This document shows positions 8,543 to 17,279 of a stretch of DNA of 64,000 nt, in pieces. The DNA lies in the NCBI RefSeq assembly GCF_041021955.1, contig NZ_CP158375.1:1798001-1862000 (forward strand), in the 5' to 3' direction. This DNA is from Caulobacter sp. 73W (GTDB taxonomy: Bacteria > Pseudomonadota > Alphaproteobacteria > Caulobacterales > Caulobacteraceae). The number at the start of each line of letters is the position of its first letter. Position 1 is the first letter of the stretch. Under the pieces are notes generated by a model that made no database searches, was not told where the DNA came from, and saw nothing but the letters and a program-made list of their open reading frames with translations. Both the position numbers and the translations under genes were made by a program.

Positions 8543-10789
8543 TTAGTAGCTATAGCGCAGGAAAACGCCAAGGCTGCGGGGTCGATTGTAGGTCAGAAGA
8601 TCGACGCCCAGGCTGTCGATGTTGGAGATCGACACCACCCAATCCTCGTCGAACAGGTTACGCGCGAACAGGCCCGCTTCCACGCCGCCCTTAGGCGCAC
8701 GCCAGCTGACCTGAGCGCCCGCCACCCACACGCCGTCCTGCGACAGGCGCTCGGCGTTGGAGTTGTCGAAGTAGATCTTCGACGAATAGGTGGCGTCCAG
8801 ACGCGTGAAGATCTCGCCCGCCGAGCCCAGGGGCAGGGAATGGGCGGCCGCCAGGTTCAGGGTCGCCTTGGGCGCCTGGGGAAGACGGTTGCCGGTATAG
8901 TCCTGCCCTTCGGAGACGAACTCGCCGTATTCGGCGTCGAGCAGCGACAGGCCCGCGTCCAGTTGCAGGTTCGCCGTCGGCTTGGCGGTCAGCTCGAACT
9001 CCGCCCCCCAGACCTTGGAGCTGGCGGCGTTGTCCAGCACCAGCACGGTCAGGCCGTTGCGCAGCGCCTGGGCGAAGACCTGCTGGTCCTGGTAGTCGTA
9101 GTAGAAGCCGGACGCGTTCAAGCGCAGGCGGCGATCGAAGAACTGGCCCTTGAACCCGACCTCGAACGCGTCGAGCTTTTCATTGGCGTAGGGCTCCAGC
9201 TGATCGGGACTGGTCGCCAGACCGCCGAAGAAGCCGCCGCTTTTGAAGCCGCGGTTGTAGGTGGCGTAGATGTTGACGTCGTCGGTCAGCGCATAGCGCG
9301 CGCCCACCCGGCCCGACCATGCGGAGAACGTCTTGTCCTGCTTGGACGTCAGGATGGTGGCCAGGCCGTCTTCGATCTCGCTGCGGTAATCGAAGCTCTT
9401 GTCGTCCGCCGAATACCGCAGGCCGCCGGTTATGGTCAGGCGCTCGGAGAGGCTGTAGTCGGCCTGACCGAAGAGCGCGTAGCTCTTGGTCTTCTGGGTG
9501 TAGGGATAGCCGAAAACCGCCACGCTATCGTCCGGGCTGATCCCTAGCGGGTTTTCGGGCGACACGAAGAACGGTCGATAGTCGCGAAGAACGTCCTGCA
9601 GGCTGTCGTCGCGGATGGTTTCGTCCATGTAGAAGCCGCCGACGACCCATTTGAAGGCCGCCTCGTCGTCCGACTGCAGACGCACCTCTTGGGTGAAGGC
9701 CTTGGCCCGCGCCCGGTAGTTGATCTCGATCATCTGCATAGGACTGGAGTCGGTGTTCTCCAGCGCGTTGCGGTTGGCGTGCTGATAGGCGGTGACCGAC
9801 ACCAGAGCCACCGATCCCAGGTCCCAGTCGATCTGCGTCGAGGCGTTCCACAGATCGACCCGGTCCTTGCCCTGCTGATTGTAGTCGCCAGCCCGGATGT
9901 TCCCGTCTGTGTCGGCATAGCCCATCAGGTCGGTGCAGCCCCCGCTGGCGTAGGCGCTGGGCAGGCAAAGCCCGTTGGATCCGGCCACGGCAGGTGTCCC
10001 GGGAAACAGAGCGCGATGCTGGGGAAGGGTCGCGTCGCCGCGGTTGGAGAAGCGTTCGAACTTGCTGAACACCTCCACGTCCTCGTGGGGCGTGTAAAGC
10101 AGCGACAGCCGCCCGGCCCAGTTCTTGGCGGCGTTGACGTCCTCGCCGGTCACCCGGTTGAAGGTGTAGCCGCCGTCCTCGACGAACTGGCCGGCCAGAC
10201 GGAAGGCCAGCTTGTCTTCGATCAGGGGACCGCTGATCCCGCCCTGCAGATTGACCGCATCATAGGTGGCGTATTCGGCGCGCGTCTCGCCGGTCCAGTG
10301 GAAGGTCGGGCGCTTGGTGGTGACGTTGATCGCGCCGCCGTTGGTGTTTCGCCCATAGAGCGTGCCCTGCGGTCCACGCAGGACCTCCACCTGGGCCAGG
10401 TCGAAGAAGCCGGCCATCTGCGCCAGCGGCGAGCCGACGAACACGCCGTCCACATAGACGCCCACGCCGCTGGAAGCGTTTGGATTGAAGTCTGAAAGCC
10501 CAACCCCACGGATGTAGATCTTCGGGTTGGCGGCCGCGTCGCCGGCGCTCACCCGAAGGCCGGGCGCGACGTTGTTGAGGCCCATGACGTTGTTGACGCC
10601 CTGATCCTGCAAGGCGCTCGCGGTCAGGGCGGTGACCGATACGGGCACGTCCTGGAGGTTTTCTGAACGCTTCTGAGCGGTGACAACGATCTCTTCGATG
10701 GCGAAGCCGCTCGTGTCTGTTGCGGTCTGAGCAGCGGCGGCCCCGGCGAGCGAGGCGGCGGCTGCGGTGGCGAACCAAAACGCTTTCAT
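8543..10789 (-). CDS. TonB-dependent outer-membrane receptor
   Basis: 748-residue TonB-dependent receptor. I chose the ATG at 10789 (a GTG precedes it immediately), with a GGGGGA ribosome site upstream. A signal peptide (MKAFWFATAAAASLAGAAAA) is followed by a TonB-box-like IEEIVVTAQKR. The plug domain includes KIYIRGVGLSDF and VEVLRGPQGTLYGRNTNGGAIN (about residues 50-165). The rest is a 22-strand barrel ending in the aromatic FLRYSY typical of outer-membrane proteins. The start of its upstream region carries the inverted repeat at 10846. It probably imports the unknown substrate of the neighbouring catabolic genes. Confidence 0.93.
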   Translation of the reverse strand: MKAFWFATAAAASLAGAAAAQTATDTSGFAIEEIVVTAQKRSENLQDVPVSVTALTASALQDQGVNNVMGLNNVAPGLRVSAGDAAANPKIYIRGVGLSDFNPNASSGVGVYVDGVFVGSPLAQMAGFFDLAQVEVLRGPQGTLYGRNTNGGAINVTTKRPTFHWTGETRAEYATYDAVNLQGGISGPLIEDKLAFRLAGQFVEDGGYTFNRVTGEDVNAAKNWAGRLSLLYTPHEDVEVFSKFERFSNRGDATLPQHRALFPGTPAVAGSNGLCLPSAYASGGCTDLMGYADTDGNIRAGDYNQQGKDRVDLWNASTQIDWDLGSVALVSVTAYQHANRNALENTDSSPMQMIEINYRARAKAFTQEVRLQSDDEAAFKWVVGGFYMDETIRDDSLQDVLRDYRPFFVSPENPLGISPDDSVAVFGYPYTQKTKSYALFGQADYSLSERLTITGGLRYSADDKSFDYRSEIEDGLATILTSKQDKTFSAWSGRVGARYALTDDVNIYATYNRGFKSGGFFGGLATSPDQLEPYANEKLDAFEVGFKGQFFDRRLRLNASGFYYDYQDQQVFAQALRNGLTVLVLDNAASSKVWGAEFELTAKPTANLQLDAGLSLLDAEYGEFVSEGQDYTGNRLPQAPKATLNLAAAHSLPLGSAGEIFTRLDATYSSKIYFDNSNAERLSQDGVWVAGAQVSWRAPKGGVEAGLFARNLFDEDWVVSISNIDSLGVDLLTYNRPRSLGVFLRYSY

Positions 10790-10845
10790 CACTTATCCCC
10801 CTACAGCTGAGCACTTTTCGCACCGTCAGATGCGCGGCTCTGATT

Positions 10846-10861
10846 ATGGTAGTCGCTACTA
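10846..10861. promoter_or_regulatory. Inverted-repeat operator, copy 2
   Basis: Reads ATGGTAGT-CGCT-ACTA, 57 bases upstream of the TonB receptor start, in the divergent promoter region shared with the dimethylformamidase-like gene. It has the same half-site and spacing as the copy at 4990. Confidence 0.55.
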
Positions 10862-10994
10862 TTCAGTACCGAAGACTATGTTTGCAAGTCACTTCGATTG
10901 GAACAGGTTGCGTGCAAAGCAGGCGCGCGGCGCCCACGAACCGAACGCGCGCGCCTCACAGGCCATTGCGCCGAAAGCGGTCTTGCCAATACGA

Positions 10995-11010
10995 TAATTC
11001 AAACTACCGT
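10995..11010. promoter_or_regulatory. Weaker third copy of the inverted repeat
   Basis: On the minus strand it reads ACGGTAGT-TTGA-ATTA, two mismatches from the 12 fixed positions of the other two sites. It sits 24 bases upstream of the start at 11034. Because of the mismatches it is a candidate only. Confidence 0.35.
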
Positions 11011-11033
11011 CGTCGGTGAGAGAGGGAGGCCGC

Positions 11034-12575
11034 ATGCCCGCATTCTATTCCGACCGCCTCAGCGCCCGCCCCGGCGACGCCGTCAGCCTGTTCATCAGCG
11101 CGCAAGGTCCCTGCCGGATCGAGGCGGTGCGCATCGGAGCAGAACACAAGAGCGTCCTCACCCTCGAAGGGATCGAGTGCCGCTCCCAGCCGGTCCCCCA
11201 GGACGCCGACGCGAAGGGTTGCGGGTGGAGCGTCACGACGAGCCTGACCATCGGAAGCGACTGGCGGTCAGGCTACTATGATCTGGTTTTGACCGACGCC
11301 GCCGGGCAGGTCGCCCGCCACTTCGTCTGCGTGCGCCCGCCCCGTGGAGAGCGGCGGGCCGACGCCGCTTTGGTCCTGGCGACCAACACCTACCACGCCT
11401 ACAACTGGTGGGGCGGGGCCAACGCCTATTGCGACGTCACCGCACTGATGACGGGCAAGAAGCCGTTTCCCGAGGCCATGGCCGGCGCCATCGGCGTGCT
11501 GTCCACCGAGCGCCCCTTCTCATCGCTGATCGTCGGGGCGCCGCAGGACGCGCCCCGCTTGGTCAATATGCGCAAGCGCCAATTCCAGGAGCCGCCCTTC
11601 GCGTCGGACATGACCTGGATGCTGGCCAATCGCGCCTCGCCCTATGACGGCTCGGCCGGCTTCCTCAACAAGTGGGAGCATGCCTTCGTGGCCTGGGCGG
11701 AGGCTGAGGGCTACGTGCTGGACTTCCATACCGACTACGACCTCGACGCCGAGGATGATGTGCTGGCGGGCTACGCCTGCGCCCTCTTTGTCGGCCACAG
11801 CGAATACTGGTCGGGCAAGGAGCGAGACCAGGTCGAGCGCTTCGTCGACGATGGCGGGGGCCTGGCCATCCTGTCGGGCAACACTTGCTTTTGGAAAGTC
11901 CGCTGGGAGGACGAGGGACGGACCTATGTCTGCAAGAAGTGGCGCGGCTTCGAGGACGAGGCCGACCAGATCGATCCCCAAAACGCGACGCATCTTTGGT
12001 CGCATCCGGCCTTCGCCCGCCCCGAAGCCGAACTGACCGGCCTCAGCTTCGTGTTCGGAGGATACCACCGCCTGGGCCTTTGCGTCGCCCGCGGGCAAGG
12101 CGGCTTCACGATCTATAACGATCACCATTGGGCGCTGGCTGGCTCGGACCTGTTCTACGGCGACGTCATTGGCGGCGATCTGCCGCTCATCGGCTATGAG
12201 AGCGACGGCTGCCGCTTCCAGTTCGGTGATGACGGACTGCCCCGCGCCACGCCGATGCTGGGCGTGCCGCAGGACCTGCAGATCATCGGCCTCGCCCCCT
12301 GCGCCTTCGGCGAGGAAGCCGGACGGGGCTATGACCCGATCATCCCGCCCGAGAAACTGGACGTCATCGCCAAGGTGATGTTCGACGACGACAGCCCCGC
12401 CGCCCAGGCCAAGGTGCTGCGCGGCCACGCCGTGCTCGCCAGTTTCAAACGCGGCGCCGGAGAGGTGTTCAACACCGGCACCACCGAATGGGCGCACGGC
12501 CTAGCCGCCAAGGATCCGTTCATCCAGGTCATCACCCGCAACGTGCTGTCGCGCTTCGGCGTCCAACCCAAGTAA
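11034..12575 (+). CDS. N,N-dimethylformamidase large-subunit-like protein
   Basis: 513 residues. The ATG at 11034 is preceded by AGAGGGAGG, so I reject an in-frame GTG 18 bases earlier. An N-terminal beta-rich part (PGDAVSLFISAQGPCRIEAVRIG) resembles the immunoglobulin/jelly-roll region of these proteins. The C-terminal two thirds match the DMFase beta-subunit-like family: NTYHAYNWWGGANAY, DYDLDAEDDVLAGYACALFVGHSEYWSG spread over about residues 225-265, then GNTCFWKVRWE. Dimethylformamidase hydrolyses an N-formyl amide with mononuclear iron, but the family is broad and mostly untested. No small subunit is visible beside it. No signal peptide. In this cluster it could cleave an amide in the imported compound (inference). 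Confidence 0.75.
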   Translation: MPAFYSDRLSARPGDAVSLFISAQGPCRIEAVRIGAEHKSVLTLEGIECRSQPVPQDADAKGCGWSVTTSLTIGSDWRSGYYDLVLTDAAGQVARHFVCVRPPRGERRADAALVLATNTYHAYNWWGGANAYCDVTALMTGKKPFPEAMAGAIGVLSTERPFSSLIVGAPQDAPRLVNMRKRQFQEPPFASDMTWMLANRASPYDGSAGFLNKWEHAFVAWAEAEGYVLDFHTDYDLDAEDDVLAGYACALFVGHSEYWSGKERDQVERFVDDGGGLAILSGNTCFWKVRWEDEGRTYVCKKWRGFEDEADQIDPQNATHLWSHPAFARPEAELTGLSFVFGGYHRLGLCVARGQGGFTIYNDHHWALAGSDLFYGDVIGGDLPLIGYESDGCRFQFGDDGLPRATPMLGVPQDLQIIGLAPCAFGEEAGRGYDPIIPPEKLDVIAKVMFDDDSPAAQAKVLRGHAVLASFKRGAGEVFNTGTTEWAHGLAAKDPFIQVITRNVLSRFGVQPK

Positions 12576-12736
12576 GGCAGGCGCCTCGCCGCGCGCGCCT
12601 CTTTCATTCGCCTAATCGCACCTCCGTCTTCGTTCCGCATTTCGCCACCGCCGTGGTCGGCGATCCGGTCGAAGGGAAGTCGACGGTCGCGCCTGAACGC
12701 GCCTTGCGAGGCACGTTGTCGATTGCGCCTCAAATC

Positions 12737-12757
12737 GGTTATTTGTATGATAAAACC
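12737..12757. promoter_or_regulatory. AT-rich palindrome upstream of manD (FadR-type operator candidate)
   Basis: Imperfect palindrome bounded by GGTT and AACC. Its minus strand contains TTTATCATACAAAT, one base different from the copy at 35568. It ends 20 bases before the manD start. Confidence 0.6.
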
Positions 12758-12777
12758 GACATCCAAGTGAGCCGCCC

Positions 12778-13986
12778 ATGAAGATCACCGCCGCCCGCGT
12801 CATCGTCACCTGCCCGGGGCGCAATTTCGTCACCCTGAAGATCGAGACCGATCAGGGCGTTTATGGCATCGGCGACGCCACGCTGAACGGCCGCGAGCTG
12901 TCGGTCGTCTCATATCTGCAAGATCACGTGGCCCCGTGCCTGATCGGCATGGACCCGCGGCGGATCGAGGAAATCTGGCAGTACCTCTATCGCGGCGCTT
13001 ACTGGCGCCGGGGTCCGGTGACCATGCGCGCCATCGCCGCCGTCGACGTGGCCCTTTGGGACATCAAGGCCAAGATGGCCGGCATGCCGCTCTATCAATT
13101 ACTGGGCGGGCGCAGTCGCGACGGGGTGATGGTCTATGGCCACGCCAATGGCGGCGACATCGAAGAGACCGTGGATGCGGTCGGTCAGTACATTGACCTG
13201 GGCTACAAGGCGATCCGCGCCCAGACCGGCGTGCCCGGCATCAAGGACGCCTACGGCGTGGGCCGCGGCAAGCTCTATTACGAGCCGGCGGACGCCGCCC
13301 TGCCCAGCGTCACCGGCTGGGACACGCGCAAGGCGCTGAACCATGTGCCCAAGCTGTTCGAGAAGCTGCGCGCGACCTACGGCTTCGACCACCACCTGCT
13401 GCATGACGGCCACCACCGCTACACGCCGCAGGAGGCGGCCAACCTGGGCAAGATGCTTGAGCCCTACCAGCTGTTCTGGCTGGAAGACGTCACTCCGGCC
13501 GAGAACCAGGAAGCCTTCAAGCTGATCCGCCAGCACACGGTCACGCCCCTGGCCGTGGGCGAGATCTTCAACACGATCTGGGACGCCAAGGACCTGATCC
13601 AGAATCAGCTGATCGACTACATCCGCTCGACCATCGTCGGCGCGGGCGGCGTCACGCACCTGCGCCGCATCGCGGACCTCGCCAGCCTCTACCAGATCCG
13701 CACCGGCTGCCATGGCGCCACCGACCTGTCGCCGGTGACCATGGGCACAGCCCTGCACTTCGACACCTGGGTCCCCAACTTCGGCATCCAGGAATACATG
13801 CGCCACTCGCAAGAGACCGATGCGGTCTTCCCGCATGATTATCGCTTCGAGGACGGCCTGCTCTATTGCGGCGAGACGCCCGGCCACGGCGTCGACATCG
13901 ATGAGAAGCTCGCCGCCAAGTATCCCTACAAGCCCGCCTATCTGCCGGTCGCCCGGCTGGCGGACGGGACCATGTGGAACTGGTAG
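12778..13986 (+). CDS. manD: D-mannonate dehydratase, enolase superfamily
   Basis: 402 residues. It converts D-mannonate to 2-keto-3-deoxy-D-gluconate, the third intracellular step of glucuronate breakdown. The protein has the same length as the characterised Novosphingobium ManD, and the catalytic residues fall at the numbers I recall for that enzyme: Arg147, Tyr159, metal ligands Asp210, Glu236 and Glu262, His212, His312, Glu339 and the C-terminal Trp402. These suggest a high-activity mannonate-specific member rather than a promiscuous paralogue. It stands alone between an operator at 12737 and a terminator at 14015. UxaC and UxuB, needed to make mannonate, are not in the window. GH115, which releases glucuronate, is encoded 18 kb away under a similar operator. 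Confidence 0.95.
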   Translation: MKITAARVIVTCPGRNFVTLKIETDQGVYGIGDATLNGRELSVVSYLQDHVAPCLIGMDPRRIEEIWQYLYRGAYWRRGPVTMRAIAAVDVALWDIKAKMAGMPLYQLLGGRSRDGVMVYGHANGGDIEETVDAVGQYIDLGYKAIRAQTGVPGIKDAYGVGRGKLYYEPADAALPSVTGWDTRKALNHVPKLFEKLRATYGFDHHLLHDGHHRYTPQEAANLGKMLEPYQLFWLEDVTPAENQEAFKLIRQHTVTPLAVGEIFNTIWDAKDLIQNQLIDYIRSTIVGAGGVTHLRRIADLASLYQIRTGCHGATDLSPVTMGTALHFDTWVPNFGIQEYMRHSQETDAVFPHDYRFEDGLLYCGETPGHGVDIDEKLAAKYPYKPAYLPVARLADGTMWNW

Positions 13987-14014
13987 ACTTCCTCCCGACC
14001 AGAACCACCCTTGA

Positions 14015-14051
14015 GCCGCCGCATCTTCCTTGGACGCGGCGGCCTTTTTCT
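14015..14051 (+). terminator. Intrinsic terminator of manD
   Basis: An 8-bp perfect stem (GCCGCCGC / GCGGCGGC) is followed directly by CTTTTTCTT, 28 bases after the manD stop. It also separates manD from the convergent dgoA. Confidence 0.85.
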
Positions 14052-14054
14052 TGA

Positions 14055-14687
14055 TCAGGCGGCCGACAGGGCGGCGATGAAGGCCGTGGCGCGGGCGTGG
14101 ACCTCGGCCGCTGAAAGGCCGGGCTTATAGAGCGCCGAACCAAGGCCGAAGCCAGCCGCGCCGGCGTCCAGCCAAGGCTGCATATTGTCGGGCGCGATGC
14201 CGCCCACGGGCAGGACGCGCATGGATTTGGGCAGCACCGCGCGCATGGCCTTGAGCACCGTCGGCGACGCCGCTTCGGCCGGGAACAGTTTCAGCGCCGT
14301 GGCCCCGGCGTCGATGGCCGCGAAGGCCTCGGTCGGCGTCGCCACCCCTGGCAGCGAGATCAGCCCACGAGCGGCCGACGCGGCGATGACGCCCGTATTG
14401 GCATTGGGGGAGATGATCAGCGTGCCACCGACATCCGTGACGGCGGCGACGTCCGCCTCACGCAGCACGGTGCCGGCCCCGACCATCGCCCGTCCATCAG
14501 CAGCGCGGACGAGACGCTCGATGCTGTCGAGCGGATCGGGAGAGTTGAGCGGCACCTCGATCAGGGTGAAGCCGGCCTCGATCAGCGCCTCGCCGACCGG
14601 AACCGCCTCCTGGGGCGTGAGGCCGCGGAGGATGGCGATCAGCGGGCAGCGGGCGAAGGCGGCGTCGAACTGGGCGAGGTGGGTCAT
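14055..14687 (-). CDS. dgoA: 2-dehydro-3-deoxy-6-phosphogalactonate aldolase
   Basis: 210-residue class I KDPG/KDPGal aldolase that cleaves 2-keto-3-deoxy-6-phosphogalactonate to pyruvate and glyceraldehyde 3-phosphate. Motifs: IAILRGLTPQEA at the N-terminus, Glu44 in IEVPLNSP, GAGTVL, and the Schiff-base Lys133 in ALKLFPAE. PLNSP is what I recall from DgoA rather than Eda. It overlaps dgoK by 4 bases (ATGA) and is last in the symporter-dgoK-dgoA operon. It might also accept the glucose epimer KDPG, which would let it finish mannonate catabolism (inference). Confidence 0.92.
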   Translation of the reverse strand: MTHLAQFDAAFARCPLIAILRGLTPQEAVPVGEALIEAGFTLIEVPLNSPDPLDSIERLVRAADGRAMVGAGTVLREADVAAVTDVGGTLIISPNANTGVIAASAARGLISLPGVATPTEAFAAIDAGATALKLFPAEAASPTVLKAMRAVLPKSMRVLPVGGIAPDNMQPWLDAGAAGFGLGSALYKPGLSAAEVHARATAFIAALSAA

Positions 14688-15550
14688 CGGGTCTGGCTCT
14701 CAATGGCGATGATGCCGGCGACAAAGGCGGCGTGGCTGTCGACCAGGCGGGCGGCGCAACCATTGGCCTTGATCGCGGCCGTGTAGAGATCGCCCAGCTC
14801 CGGGCCGGACAGGATGTGGACGCAGTCGTGAGTGGAGGCGTCCAGCCGGGCGGCGACGTCGGACCCGATCAGCAGGCCGCTGGCATAGGCGGCGGCGTCC
14901 GCGTCGTCGCGCGTCCCCAGTATCTTGGCGGCGCGGATGCCGAACAGCGAGGCGGCAAGATCGCGCCGTTTAGCGTCCTCGACTCCTTCGAGGAAGGCGG
15001 CGCCGTTCGCAACATCGCCCCCAAGCTGGGCGGCGAGCAGGCCGTGGCCGCGCAGCAAAGCGAACAGCTCCCCCGTCATCGCCGTAGTGAAACCAGCGAT
15101 CCGGCCGCCAGCCATGGTCGCCCATTTGCAATGGGTGCCCGGCTGAGCGAGCAGCGCGTCGGCGGGGACGAGCCCGGCGCCGGCGGCGCCCAGCAGTTGC
15201 ACCTCCTCGCCGCGCATGATGTCAGGCCGACCGTCCGCCAGGGTCGATACGCCCGGAACGATGGCCGTGCGCGCATCGATGCGCAGGAGGTTGGCGGCGA
15301 TCGCCTCGATCCCCGCCGGCGCCGCCACATAGGGCGCGACACGCCAGCCGATGTTGGAGCCGACCATCCCCGCCAGGAGCATCGGCAGGTCGCCGAAGCG
15401 CGTGCGGATGTCGGCCACGGCCGCATCGAAGTCGCCGACGGCCGTGACGCCCTGGTCGTCGCGCTCGGTGCGCACGACCTTCCCGTCCTCGATCCGGTAG
15501 ACTCGGCGGTTGGTGGTGCCCCAGTCGACCGCCAGGAACGGCTCGCCCAT
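14684..15550 (-). CDS. dgoK: 2-dehydro-3-deoxygalactonokinase
   Basis: About 288 residues, ASKHA-fold kinase that phosphorylates 2-keto-3-deoxygalactonate at O6. The phosphate-1 motif reads LAVDWGTTNRRVY. MVGSNIGWRVAPYVAAP, MRGEEVQLLGA and PGTHCKWA follow as in E. coli DgoK. I take the ATG at 15550; a GTG at 15559, which overlaps the symporter stop, is the alternative. Upstream bases GGTGGTGAGG can act as ribosome site. It is the middle gene of the galactose operon between the symporter and dgoA. Confidence 0.93.
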   Translation of the reverse strand: MGEPFLAVDWGTTNRRVYRIEDGKVVRTERDDQGVTAVGDFDAAVADIRTRFGDLPMLLAGMVGSNIGWRVAPYVAAPAGIEAIAANLLRIDARTAIVPGVSTLADGRPDIMRGEEVQLLGAAGAGLVPADALLAQPGTHCKWATMAGGRIAGFTTAMTGELFALLRGHGLLAAQLGGDVANGAAFLEGVEDAKRRDLAASLFGIRAAKILGTRDDADAAAYASGLLIGSDVAARLDASTHDCVHILSGPELGDLYTAAIKANGCAARLVDSHAAFVAGIIAIESQTR

Positions 15551-15552
15551 CC

Positions 15553-17145
15553 TCACCACCAGGTCGCGTAGAGCGCGATCAGGATCAGGATGACGCCGAC
15601 GCCGGCGATGTTGAAGCTGCGCGAGGTGGCGAAGCTCACCCCCTCCATGGTCACCCGGTTGGCGTCGCCGCGCCCCTTGACCGCCAGGCTCAGCACGACC
15701 GCCAGGGCGAGGCTGGACAGGAACACGATGCCCATGCGGTCCATGAACGGGATCTGCGGCAGTATCATCTTGAGAGCGTACGACAGCACGACCGAGGCGA
15801 CCGCCGCGGCGATGGCGCCGGCCTCGCTGGCCTTCTTCCAGAACAGGCCGAGCAGGAAGATCACGGTGATCCCCGGAGTGAAGAAGCCCGAGAATTCCTG
15901 GATGAACTGGAACGCCTGATCCGACTTGCCCAGCAGAGGGCGAGCGGTCAGCAGTGCGATCACCACCGCCAGGGCGGCGACCACGCGGCCGACCAGCACC
16001 AGGTGCTTTTCATGTCCGCCCGCGCCGGCCTCGGCCTTTGTGTTCATGCCCCGCGCTTTGGCGTAGAGGTCGAGGGTGAAGATGGTGGCGATCGAATTGA
16101 TCTTGCTGGCCGTCGACGCGATGATCGCCGCGATCAAGGCTGCGAAGACCAGGCCCAGCAGGCCGGGCGGCAGCAGCTTCATCATCGTCGGATAGGCCTC
16201 GTCGGGCTTGCCCAGTTCCGGCGCCAAGACCACGGCGGCGATGCCGGGCAGCACGATGATCACCGGCATCAGGAGCTTGAGGAAAGCGGCGAAGACGACG
16301 CCCTTCTGTGCATCGCCCAGGCTCTTGGCCGCCAAGGCGCGCTGGATGATGTACTGGTTGAAGCCCCAGTAGCTGAGGTTGGCGATCCACATGCCGCCGA
16401 CCAGCACCGAGACGCCGGGAAGGTCCTTATAGAAGGGGTGGTCGCTGGCCAGGATCATGTCGAAATGGCCCGGCACGCGGTCGGTCAGAACGCCGAAGCC
16501 GGCGATCACGCCCTGGCCGCCGCCGATCTCGTTGAGCGTGAGGTAGGTGATGACCAGACCGCCCAGCACCAGCAGGGTGACCTGCACGATGTCGGTCAGG
16601 GCCACGGCCTTCAGCCCGCCATAGAGCTGGTAGAGCAGCGCGAAGGCGCCCAGCGCGATCAGCGCGGTATCCTGGTCCACGCCCGCGACCTTGTTCACCG
16701 CGATCGAGCCGAGCCAGATGATCGACGTCAGGTTCACGAATACGTAGAGCGCCAGCCAGAACACCGCCATCAGCACCGGCAGCACGCGACCGTACCGCTG
16801 CTCCAGGAACTGCGGCATCGTGTAGATCTCGTTGCGCAGGAAAATCGGCAGAAAGAACTTGCCGACGATCAGCAGGGTCAGCGCGGCCATCCACTCGTAG
16901 GATGCGATCGCCAGGCCGAGCGCATAACCCGAGCCCGACATGCCGACGATCTGCTCGGCCGAGATGTTGGCCGCGATCAGCGACGCGCCGATCGCCCACC
17001 AGGGCAGTGATTTTGAAGCCAGGAAGTAGTCGGACGTGTCCTTCTTGTGGCCCGTCTTTTCGCGACTGACCCATTGCGCCAGACCGAAGATGCCGATGGC
17101 GTAGACCACCACGACGATCAGATCGATTTGCGACAAAGTCGTCAT
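15553..17145 (-). CDS. Sodium:galactose symporter, vSGLT-like SSS family
   Basis: 530-residue solute:sodium symporter with about 14 hydrophobic helices. I use the ATG at 17145, preceded by AGGGGGAG, not the longer frame that runs to 17238. It closely follows the sequence I recall for Vibrio vSGLT: FLASKSLPWW, SLIAANISAEQ, SYEW, LSYWGFNQYIIQR and FQFIQEFSGFFTPGI. Residues matching vSGLT galactose contacts are conserved (Gln65, Glu84, the Asn of NLSYWGFN, the Lys of FAAFLKL, the Gln of FIQEF). It heads the operon with dgoK and dgoA, which supports D-galactose as cargo. The operator at 17193 lies 48 bases upstream. Confidence 0.92.
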   Translation of the reverse strand: MTTLSQIDLIVVVVYAIGIFGLAQWVSREKTGHKKDTSDYFLASKSLPWWAIGASLIAANISAEQIVGMSGSGYALGLAIASYEWMAALTLLIVGKFFLPIFLRNEIYTMPQFLEQRYGRVLPVLMAVFWLALYVFVNLTSIIWLGSIAVNKVAGVDQDTALIALGAFALLYQLYGGLKAVALTDIVQVTLLVLGGLVITYLTLNEIGGGQGVIAGFGVLTDRVPGHFDMILASDHPFYKDLPGVSVLVGGMWIANLSYWGFNQYIIQRALAAKSLGDAQKGVVFAAFLKLLMPVIIVLPGIAAVVLAPELGKPDEAYPTMMKLLPPGLLGLVFAALIAAIIASTASKINSIATIFTLDLYAKARGMNTKAEAGAGGHEKHLVLVGRVVAALAVVIALLTARPLLGKSDQAFQFIQEFSGFFTPGITVIFLLGLFWKKASEAGAIAAAVASVVLSYALKMILPQIPFMDRMGIVFLSSLALAVVLSLAVKGRGDANRVTMEGVSFATSRSFNIAGVGVILILIALYATWW

Positions 17146-17192
17146 CGCATTACTCCCCCTTCGGCGCACGTTGGTCGCCAGTCTGGAAGCAC

Positions 17193-17207
17193 ATTTATCG
17201 TATAAAT
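17193..17207. promoter_or_regulatory. Perfect AT-rich palindrome between symporter operon and gntR
   Basis: ATTTAT-CGT-ATAAAT is a perfect 6-3-6 inverted repeat in the 134-base divergent promoter region. It is the clearest copy of the operator family found at seven promoters in 12.7-44.1 kb. Confidence 0.75.
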
Positions 17208-17279
17208 TAGGCTTGTCTAGCGAGCGGTGCTGGACCATGTAGGATGCAGGCCGCGTGACAGTGGTAGGAAGGCGATGAC

